Made by a program: the position numbers and the translations under genes. A DNA stretch of 17,429 bases from JAIOPA01 sp046076045 (GTDB lineage Bacteria > Eisenbacteria > RBG-16-71-46): positions 1 to 17,429 of the forward strand of contig JBJTRI010000025.1 in assembly GCA_046076045.1 (NCBI GenBank), written 5' to 3'. Below the pieces are notes generated by a model. It was not told the origin of the DNA. It searched no databases and was given only the letters and a program-made list of their open reading frames with translations. Below are positions 12,405 to 17,429 of the stretch, in pieces (positions within the stretch are counted from its first letter, which is position 1; each line of letters starts with the position of its first letter).

Positions 12405-14857
12405 GAGCGTTCCCTCAGCTGACCGCCGCATCCCTGCGTCACAGCGGTCACCATCCGTGTCTGGAGTTCCGTGACCTCGGCCTCGGTGAGCGTGCGCTCC
12501 GCGTGCTGGAACTGAAGGGCGTACGCGAGGCTCTTCATGCCCGCCGGGGTTCCGGGACCTTCGTAGACATCGAACAACTCGACCGAGTGCAACCACCCGC
12601 CGGCGGAGCCGGTGAGCTGGCGCTCGACCTCGGCATGCGTCGTGCCGCGCGGGACGAAGAACGCGAGGTCGCGACGCACCGGCGGGAAACGACCGGGCAC
12701 CCGAGCACGGACCACCGCGGAGGCGCCTTCGGCGAGGGGATCGAGCACCGCCACGAAGGCGTGGACGGGGACCTCGATGTCCCAGGACCGGAGCAGGTCC
12801 TGCGCGAGTCGTCCGGCCCAAGCGATGCGTGAAGTCCCGACCGCAACTTCCGCACTGGCACCGGATTTCCAGCCGTCGGCAGCATAGGCCCGCCATTCCG
12901 GCGAGTCAACGCGCATCTGCTCCAACCACGCCTCGAACAGCCCCTTGGCGTCGAGGAAGTCGGCGGCCGCGCGCGGGTCGTACGCACCCTCGGGCCGGGT
13001 GGGCACCGGGTCGTGCGTATGACGGAAGCGTGGACCGGCGATCACCGCCGTCACGAACAGCGTCTCGCGCGGCAGCTTCTCCCCCGGCACCGCCACGAAG
13101 CCCGCACCGACCTCGAACAGTCGCACGCTGGCCGCGCCGTGGCGCAGGTTGGTGGCGACCGCGCGCAGCAGGCCCGGGAGCAGGTTGGGACGCAGCACCT
13201 CGCTCTCGCGCGACATGGGGTTCGACAGGCGCACCACCGACTCCGGGGCGTCGCCGAGCAGTCGGGCGCACGCCGCGGCCTCGACCTCGGACACGAGCGA
13301 GCCGCACCAGGCCTCGTGGAAGCCGAGTCCCAGCATGGCCTCGCGCGCCCGCCGCACGACGCGCTCGCGCACGCCGCGCGTGGCGTAGGCGCCACCGGTC
13401 TCGAGCGGGGCCTCGGGGATGCGGTCGTAGCCGTTCGAGCGCGCGACCTCCTCGACGAGGTCGTCCTCGAGCGAGACGTCGGAGCGCCACGTGGGCACGG
13501 TCACGGTGAGCGTGTCCCCGCGCTGCACGCCGAACTCGAGCGCCTCGAGCAGGTCGGCGCAGCGGCCCGCGCCGAACGGCAGGCCGATCAGGCGCTCGCA
13601 GCGCGACGGGCGCAGCGTGAGGCGGCGCACGGCGGGCTCGGTGCGGTGCTCGCGCCACGCCCCCAGGCGGGCGTTCGGGCAGAGCTCGAGCAGCAGCGAC
13701 AGGAAGCGCGCCGCGGCGGCCGCGCCGATGCCGGAGTCCACCCCGCGCTCGTAGCGCTTGCTGGCCTCGGTGGCGAGGTCGAGCGACTTGGCCCCGCGGC
13801 GCACGCGCGACGGCTTGAACACCGCGCACTCGAGCAGGATGGCGGTGGTGGCGTCGGTGACCTCGGAGTCGGCGCCGCCCATGACGCCGGCGATCGCGAC
13901 CGGGCGCGTGCGGTCGGCGATCACGAGCACCTCGGGCGACAGCGTGCGCGACTTGCCGTCGAGCGTGACGATCGTCTCGCCCGCCGTGGCGCGCCGCACG
14001 CGGATGGCCGGGCCCTCGAGTCGCGCCGCGTCGAACGCGTGCAGCGGCTGGCCGAGCTCGAACAGCACGAGGTTGGTGAGGTCCACGAGGTTGTTGACCG
14101 AGCGCTGGCCCATGGCGGCGAGCTTGCTCACGAGCCACGCCGGCGACGGGCCCACGGTGACGCCCTCGACGAGTTGCGCGAGGTACGCGGGGCAGTCGTC
14201 GGCGTCGGCGACCTCGAGGTCGAACGTCACGCGCGCATCGGCGCTCATGGGGCGCGCCGCGAGGCGGGCCTCGGCCCACGGCGTCCAGCGCCCGCCGAGC
14301 GCGGCCCGCACCTCGCGCGCGAGCCCGAGCACGCCCATGCCGTCGGGGCGGTTGAACGGGGTCTCGACCTCGAGCACGGCGTCGGGCTCGGGGAAGTACG
14401 CGTCGATCGCGGTGCCCGGCACGAGGTCGCGCCGAGCGAGGTGGTCGCGCAACTCCATGATGCCGGAGTGGTCCTCGGACAGCTTGAGCTCGCGCGCCGA
14501 GCACAGCATGCCGTGGCTCTCCTCGCCGCGGATTTTCGCGGCCTTGATCACGAGCCCGTCGGGCATGGTGGTGCCCACGGTCGCGAGCGGCACGTACATG
14601 CCCGCGGCCACGTTGGGCGCACCGCACACGATCCGCAGCTCGTCCCCGCCGGCGTTGACGCGGCACAGCTTGAGCTTGTCGGCGTTGGGGTGCTTCACCG
14701 CCTCGAGCACCTCGCCCACCACGATGCCGGGATAGCGGCGGCCGTGGTGCTCGACGCTCTCGACGTAGAAGCCGCGGGTGGTGAGCGCCTCGGCGACCTG
14801 CTCGGGCGTGGCGTCCACCTCGACCCATTCACGGAGCCAGCTGATCGGGAGTTTCAC
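12401..14857 (-). CDS. pheT: phenylalanine-tRNA ligase beta subunit
   Basis: PheT is the beta chain of the (alpha-beta)2 phenylalanyl-tRNA synthetase; it binds tRNA and edits misacylated Tyr-tRNA(Phe). The 818-residue protein shows the normal long bacterial layout: MKLPISWLREWVEVD, an EMAPII-like tRNA-binding OB domain (about 40-150, with VVGEVLEAVKHPNADKLKLC and GEESHGMLCSARELKL), the B3/B4 editing region (SVNNLVDLTNLVLFELGQPLH), the B5 domain and the catalytic-like core (VRLSNPMSRESEVLRPNLLP). A C-terminal FDX-ACB anticodon-binding domain (RFPPVRRDLAFFVP... to the end) closes the protein. The start is GTG at 14857; a GGAG lies about 10 nt upstream. It follows pheS by 75 nt and overlaps the coiled-coil gene by ATGA. 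The identification is secure. Confidence 0.98.
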   Translation of the reverse strand: MKLPISWLREWVEVDATPEQVAEALTTRGFYVESVEHHGRRYPGIVVGEVLEAVKHPNADKLKLCRVNAGGDELRIVCGAPNVAAGMYVPLATVGTTMPDGLVIKAAKIRGEESHGMLCSARELKLSEDHSGIMELRDHLARRDLVPGTAIDAYFPEPDAVLEVETPFNRPDGMGVLGLAREVRAALGGRWTPWAEARLAARPMSADARVTFDLEVADADDCPAYLAQLVEGVTVGPSPAWLVSKLAAMGQRSVNNLVDLTNLVLFELGQPLHAFDAARLEGPAIRVRRATAGETIVTLDGKSRTLSPEVLVIADRTRPVAIAGVMGGADSEVTDATTAILLECAVFKPSRVRRGAKSLDLATEASKRYERGVDSGIGAAAAARFLSLLLELCPNARLGAWREHRTEPAVRRLTLRPSRCERLIGLPFGAGRCADLLEALEFGVQRGDTLTVTVPTWRSDVSLEDDLVEEVARSNGYDRIPEAPLETGGAYATRGVRERVVRRAREAMLGLGFHEAWCGSLVSEVEAAACARLLGDAPESVVRLSNPMSRESEVLRPNLLPGLLRAVATNLRHGAASVRLFEVGAGFVAVPGEKLPRETLFVTAVIAGPRFRHTHDPVPTRPEGAYDPRAAADFLDAKGLFEAWLEQMRVDSPEWRAYAADGWKSGASAEVAVGTSRIAWAGRLAQDLLRSWDIEVPVHAFVAVLDPLAEGASAVVRARVPGRFPPVRRDLAFFVPRGTTHAEVERQLTGSAGGWLHSVELFDVYEGPGTPAGMKSLAYALQFQHAERTLTEAEVTELQTRMVTAVTQGCGGQLRERS

Positions 14858-14901
14858 GGACGGGATGCTCCTGCGGCGCGTCGCGCGCGCCGTGCGATGT
14901 G

Positions 14902-14919
14902 CGGGGCGGCAGCGCCCCG
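14902..14919 (-). other. tetraloop hairpin in the pheS-pheT gap
   Basis: CGGGGCG (14902-14908) and CGCCCCG (14913-14919) form a perfect 7-bp stem around a 4-nt loop, shortly after the pheS stop and about 45 nt before the pheT GTG. There is no T run. It may tune relative expression or mRNA stability of the two subunits; there is no direct evidence of function. Confidence 0.4.
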
Positions 14920-14932
14920 TGCGGCTCCCGGC

Positions 14933-16084
14933 CTAGAACTGCTCCAGGAACCGCGTGTCGTTCTCGAGGAACTGGCGGATCTCGTGGATGCCGTGGCGAC
15001 CCATGGTGATGCGCTCGAGGCCCATGCCGAAGGCGAACCCGGTGACCTCCTCGGGGTCGTAGCCCACGGCGCGGAACACGTTCGGGTGCACCATGCCGGC
15101 CCCCAGCACCTCGACCCACTTCGTGCCCTTGCACACCGGGCAGCGCCGCTCCCCCGCCTCGTCCTTGTAGCGCCCGGTGCCGCGGCAGGTCGCGCACTGC
15201 ACGTCCATCTGCACGCCGGGTTCGACGAACGGGAAGTAGATGGGGATGATGCGGGTCGGCACGTCGTTGCGGTAGATCGCGCGGGCGAACATGTTGAGCG
15301 TGGCCTTGAGGTCGGCCATCGAGACGTTGCGCCCCACGTACAGCCCGTCGATCTGGTGGAACTGGTCCATGTGGCTGGCGTCCACCGCCTCGGCACGATA
15401 GACGCGGCCGGGGAACACGAGCCGCAGCGGCGGCTTGCGCTCCTCCATGGCGCGCACCCACCCCGGCGAGGTGTGCGTACGCAGCACCACGTCGGGGTTC
15501 ACGAAGTAGGTGTCGTGCGCGTCGCGCGCCGGATGGTCGGGCGCGAAGTTGAGCTTGCCGAAGTTGTACGTGTCGAGCTCGACCTCGGGGCTCGTGTAGA
15601 CCGAGAACCCGAGCCCGTGGAACAGGTCGAGCAACTCGTCGCGCACCTGCGCGAGCACGTGCGGGCGGCCGGTGAACGGCCGGCGGCCCGGCAACGTCAC
15701 GTCGAGCGCCGAGCCGTCCTCGCGGGCGCGTTCGAGCGCGGCGCGGGCCGCCTTCTCGCACGCCTCGAGCAGCTGCTTGCCCAGGTTGAGCGCACGCCCG
15801 AGCACGCGCTTCTCCTCGACCGGCAGCGACGGCACGAGTGCCAGCGCCTCGGTGAAGGTGCCCTGCTCGCGCGAGAGCGCGGCGTTGCGCACGGCCTGCA
15901 CCGTGGCCTCGTCGGTCGCGGCGGCCAGCGCGGCGCAGTAGCCCGCGGTCGCCTCGGCGACCTCGGGGCTCACGGCCACGAGCGCGCCGTGGCGCTCGCT
16001 CCAGTCGGGGAGCAACGCGGACGGCTCGCCCCGCCGCCAGGCGGAGTCGAGCCGTCGCGTGAGGATGCCGCGGACGTCGGCCAC
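14933..16084 (-). CDS. pheS: phenylalanine-tRNA ligase alpha subunit with a four-cysteine insert
   Basis: PheS is the catalytic alpha chain of phenylalanyl-tRNA synthetase, which charges tRNA(Phe). The 383-residue protein has an N-terminal helical arm (about 1-120), then the class II core: RPHVLAQVRDELLDLFHGLGF, motif 2 around RVYRAEAVDASHMDQFHQIDG (227-247), MVHPNVFRAVGYDPEEVTGF and motif 3 FAFGMGLERITMGRHGI (350-366). An insert at residues 297-320 reads CATCRGTG, a charged spacer, then CPVCKGT; Cys297, Cys300, Cys315 and Cys318 form a likely zinc knuckle resembling DnaJ CxxCxGxG repeats. Shorter Cys pairs at this place occur in some other bacterial PheS. The start is GTG at 16084, four nt after the rplT stop; its RBS is weak, so translation may be coupled to rplT. 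The identification is secure. Confidence 0.97.
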   Translation of the reverse strand: MADVRGILTRRLDSAWRRGEPSALLPDWSERHGALVAVSPEVAEATAGYCAALAAATDEATVQAVRNAALSREQGTFTEALALVPSLPVEEKRVLGRALNLGKQLLEACEKAARAALERAREDGSALDVTLPGRRPFTGRPHVLAQVRDELLDLFHGLGFSVYTSPEVELDTYNFGKLNFAPDHPARDAHDTYFVNPDVVLRTHTSPGWVRAMEERKPPLRLVFPGRVYRAEAVDASHMDQFHQIDGLYVGRNVSMADLKATLNMFARAIYRNDVPTRIIPIYFPFVEPGVQMDVQCATCRGTGRYKDEAGERRCPVCKGTKWVEVLGAGMVHPNVFRAVGYDPEEVTGFAFGMGLERITMGRHGIHEIRQFLENDTRFLEQF

Positions 16085-16088
16085 CGGC

Positions 16089-16445
16089 TTACGCCGTCGC
16101 TGCCTTCGCCGCCTCGGCCAGCTTCGCGAACGCAGCCGCGTCGCGCACGGCGAGATCGGCGAGCATCTTGCGGTTCACCTCGATCGCGGCCTTCTTGAGG
16201 CCCGCGATGAGCGTGCTGTACGACAGGCCGTTCAGACGGGCCGCCGCGTTGATGCGCGTGATCCACAGCCGACGGAAGTCGCGCTTCTTCAGGCGACGGT
16301 GCTCGTAGGCGAACTGGCCGGCGCGCTGCTGCGTCTGGAGGGCGGTCTTGTAGAGCTTGCTGCGGCCACTGAAGCCACCCTTGGCGGCCTTCAGGACCTT
16401 CTTACGCCGGGCGCGGCCGGGAACGACGGTCTTTGCACGAGGCAT
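16089..16445 (-). CDS. rplT: 50S ribosomal protein L20 (bL20)
   Basis: bL20 binds 23S rRNA and is needed early in large-subunit assembly; in model bacteria it also represses its own operon by binding leader RNA. The 118-residue protein is basic and matches the family along its length: MPRAKTVVPGRARRKKVLKAAKGGF-type start, then SKLYKTALQTQQRAGQFAYE, HRRLKKRDFRRLWITRINAA, ARLNGLSYSTLIAGLKKA and an Ala-rich C-terminal tail. The ATG at 16445 follows AGGAGG by 8 nt. A GC-rich hairpin ends 1 nt before that Shine-Dalgarno, which may be a control element. It lies between rpmI and pheS, as in many bacteria. Confidence 0.98.
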   Translation of the reverse strand: MPRAKTVVPGRARRKKVLKAAKGGFSGRSKLYKTALQTQQRAGQFAYEHRRLKKRDFRRLWITRINAAARLNGLSYSTLIAGLKKAAIEVNRKMLADLAVRDAAAFAKLAEAAKAATA

Positions 16446-16460
16446 CGGTCTATCCTCCTG

Positions 16461-16488
16461 CCCGCGTGGCGCGAGGGCGCCGCGTGGG
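16461..16488 (-). promoter_or_regulatory. hairpin abutting the rplT ribosome binding site
   Basis: Positions 16461-16472 pair with 16477-16488 around a GAGG loop to give a stem of about 12 bp with two mismatches. On the mRNA it ends 1 nt before the AGGAGG (16459-16454) of rplT. The rest of the 80-nt rpmI-rplT spacer shows nothing clear. Because bL20 autoregulates in E. coli and B. subtilis, an L20- or translation-linked role is plausible but inferred. Confidence 0.4.
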
Positions 16489-16525
16489 ACGGGTTTCCAT
16501 CAGGACGAGGGCGAGCGGCGCGGGG

Positions 16526-16720
16526 TCAGTTGCCCAGCATGCGGCGCACGCGCGCCTGGTCCGCCTGGGCCACCACGACGTTGGAGCCCTTCTTGCGCTT
16601 CGCGTTGCGGTTGTCGGCGATCATGCCGTGTCGGAGGTTCGACGAGCGGCGGATCGCCTTGCCGGTGCCGGAGAGCTTGAAGCGCTTACGGGCGGCCCGG
16701 TTCGACTTCATCTTGGGCAT
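16526..16720 (-). CDS. rpmI: 50S ribosomal protein L35 (bL35)
   Basis: bL35 is a small basic protein of the large ribosomal subunit. The 64-residue sequence starts MPKMKSNRAARKRFKLSGTG, the family signature (the usual form is MPKMKTHRGAAKRF...), followed by basic segments including NRNAKRKKGS and the end QARVRRMLGN, similar to the normal DxxxIxxML tail. The ATG at 16720 is chosen because MPKMK is the invariant N-terminus; a longer in-frame start at 16768 is rejected. AAGGAA lies upstream at an acceptable spacing. It sits 16 nt after infC, the standard infC-rpmI-rplT order. Confidence 0.97.
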   Translation of the reverse strand: MPKMKSNRAARKRFKLSGTGKAIRRSSNLRHGMIADNRNAKRKKGSNVVVAQADQARVRRMLGN

Positions 16721-16736
16721 CTCGGGTTCCTTTCCT

Positions 16737-17324
16737 TCAGTTCGCCGGGGCTTCCGCGTCCGCGGCACCCGGCTCGCCGCCCGACTTCTTCGGCGGCACC
16801 TGCGACTTGGGGGACAGCACGAGCGAGACGGTGCGACCCTCGGCGCGCGGCGACTGCTCGACGACCGCGACGTCCGCCAGGTCCTGCAGCACCTGCTCGA
16901 TGACCTTGTAGCCCAGCTCCTGATGCGCCATCTCGCGGCCGCGGAACGTGATCGTGAACTTGACCTTGTCCCGCTGCGCGAGGAACTCCCGGGCGTGCTT
17001 CAGCTTGAAGTCGTAGTCGTGGTCCTCGATCTTCGGACGCATCTTGACTTCCTTCAGCTGCATCTGGTGCTGCTTCTTCTTCGCCGCCTTCGCCGCGCGG
17101 TTCTGCTCGTACTTGAACTTCCCGTAGTCCATGATCTTGCACACGGGAGGCCGTGCGGTCGGAGCGACCTCGACGAGGTCGAGCCCCTTCGCCTGGGCCA
17201 TCGCGAGCGCCTCACGCGTGGTGAGGATGCCGATCTGCGACCCGTCGTCGCCGATCACGCGGACCTGCGGGATGCGGATGCGTTCGTTGACGCGCGGTTC
17301 CTGGGACTTGCCGGGAATCGAAAT
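16737..17324 (-). CDS. infC: translation initiation factor IF-3, probable AUU start
   Basis: IF-3 binds the 30S subunit, keeps subunits apart and checks start codon and initiator tRNA pairing. The 195-residue protein has the N domain (PRVNERIRIPQVRVIGDDGS, ILTTREALAMAQAKGLDLVEV, PPVCKIMDYGKFKYEQ), a Lys/Ala-rich linker and the C domain (KEVKMRPKIEDHDYDFKLKH, KVKFTITFRGREMAHQELGY), plus an Ala/Gly/Glu-rich C-terminal tail. The first standard start (GTG, 17258) would remove RVNERIRIPQVRV, which is conserved. The open frame upstream holds no ATG, GTG or TTG up to the window edge. It does hold ATT at 17324, placed 8 nt after GGAGG (17337-17333), giving (M)SIPGKSQEPRVNERIRIP. AUU is the known autoregulatory start codon of infC in E. 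coli, so this is the likely start; a second ATT two codons on (17318) is less well spaced. Confidence 0.95.
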   Translation of the reverse strand: MSIPGKSQEPRVNERIRIPQVRVIGDDGSQIGILTTREALAMAQAKGLDLVEVAPTARPPVCKIMDYGKFKYEQNRAAKAAKKKQHQMQLKEVKMRPKIEDHDYDFKLKHAREFLAQRDKVKFTITFRGREMAHQELGYKVIEQVLQDLADVAVVEQSPRAEGRTVSLVLSPKSQVPPKKSGGEPGAADAEAPAN

Positions 17325-17339
17325 GGTGGCTCCCTCCCC
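17322..17339 (-). promoter_or_regulatory. ribosome binding site and AUU start codon of infC
   Basis: The minus strand reads GGGGAGGG (17339-17332), then AGCCACC, then ATT (17324-17322). Spacing from the GGAGG core is 8 nt. In E. coli IF-3 discriminates against its own AUU codon, giving autogenous repression. The same arrangement here suggests the same control, by analogy. Confidence 0.65.
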
Positions 17340-17377
17340 GAGGCTGGGTGGCTTGCCATCCCGCAGGTGCCGAGCCC

Positions 17378-17428
17378 AAAAGCACGGACGCCGGGCGGGG
17401 TGGTGTGAGAACCCCCGCCCGGCGTCCG
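17378..17428 (-). terminator. intrinsic-terminator-like hairpin upstream of infC (terminator or attenuator)
   Basis: A perfect 16-bp GC-rich stem pairs 17385-17400 with 17413-17428 around a 12-nt loop. Transcribed on the minus strand it is followed by TGC and then TTTT (17381-17378). The T run is short and offset by 3 nt, so termination efficiency is uncertain. It lies about 60 nt ahead of the infC AUU. It may terminate the gene outside the window (often thrS), or attenuate the infC-rpmI-rplT operon. I saw no clear promoter between it and infC. Confidence 0.6.
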
Positions 17429-17429
17429 G

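Noticed and set aside
13013..16198. Very long plus-strand open frame of about 1060 codons opposite pheT and pheS
   Set aside because: It is antisense to two certain synthetase genes, is low-complexity Arg/Ala/Gly/His-rich and matches no family; long antisense frames are expected at this GC content.
16721..16768. Longer start for rpmI overlapping infC
   Set aside because: MPKMK is the conserved bL35 N-terminus and has its own ribosome binding site.

Overview
This window is a chromosomal housekeeping region from a very GC-rich bacterium. Nearly all genes lie on the minus strand and are tightly packed. Third codon positions are strongly G/C biased. No IS elements, phage genes, tRNAs, rRNAs or CRISPR arrays were seen. 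The gene complement and order suggest an uncultivated GC-rich lineage, for example one of the candidate phyla near Gemmatimonadota, Eisenbacteria or Krumholzibacteria. That placement is a guess from gene order and composition; no marker here fixes it.

Reading along the minus strand from the right edge, the window opens with a long GC-rich hairpin followed by a short T run, then infC (apparently starting at AUU), rpmI, rplT, pheS and pheT: the classical IF3/L35/L20/phenylalanyl-tRNA synthetase block. It continues through a 212-residue coiled-coil protein built of tandem 28-residue repeats, zapA (FtsZ-ring protein) and rny (RNase Y). Next is a single reading frame that joins a YmdB-type metallophosphoesterase to a complete FolD, followed by xseA, xseB, a short-chain polyprenyl diphosphate synthase, a DUF212 membrane protein, dxs, an NAD kinase and, at the left edge, a truncated recN. 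One plus-strand gene, a small predicted lipoprotein, sits between nadK and recN.

The layout joins two gene neighbourhoods known from Bacillus and relatives: rny-ymdB, and folD-xseA-xseB-ispA-dxs-...-recN. The seam is exactly the ymdB-folD fusion. Several junctions are ATGA stop/start overlaps (pheT/coiled-coil, xseB/polyprenyl synthase, DUF212/dxs), xseA and xseB overlap, and dxs/nadK are 2 nt apart, so translational coupling is likely through much of the cluster. The themes are translation (IF3, L35, L20, PheRS), RNA turnover (RNase Y, YmdB domain), one-carbon metabolism (FolD), DNA repair (exonuclease VII, RecN), isoprenoid supply (Dxs, prenyl synthase), NADP supply (NAD kinase) and division (ZapA).

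The points most worth a second look are the YmdB-FolD fusion, two non-standard start codons supported by Shine-Dalgarno placement (AUU for infC, ACG for the DUF212 gene), the 16-bp hairpin ahead of infC, the hairpin abutting the rplT ribosome binding site, and the repeat-built coiled-coil protein beside zapA. I found no evidence of a new defence or mobile system.
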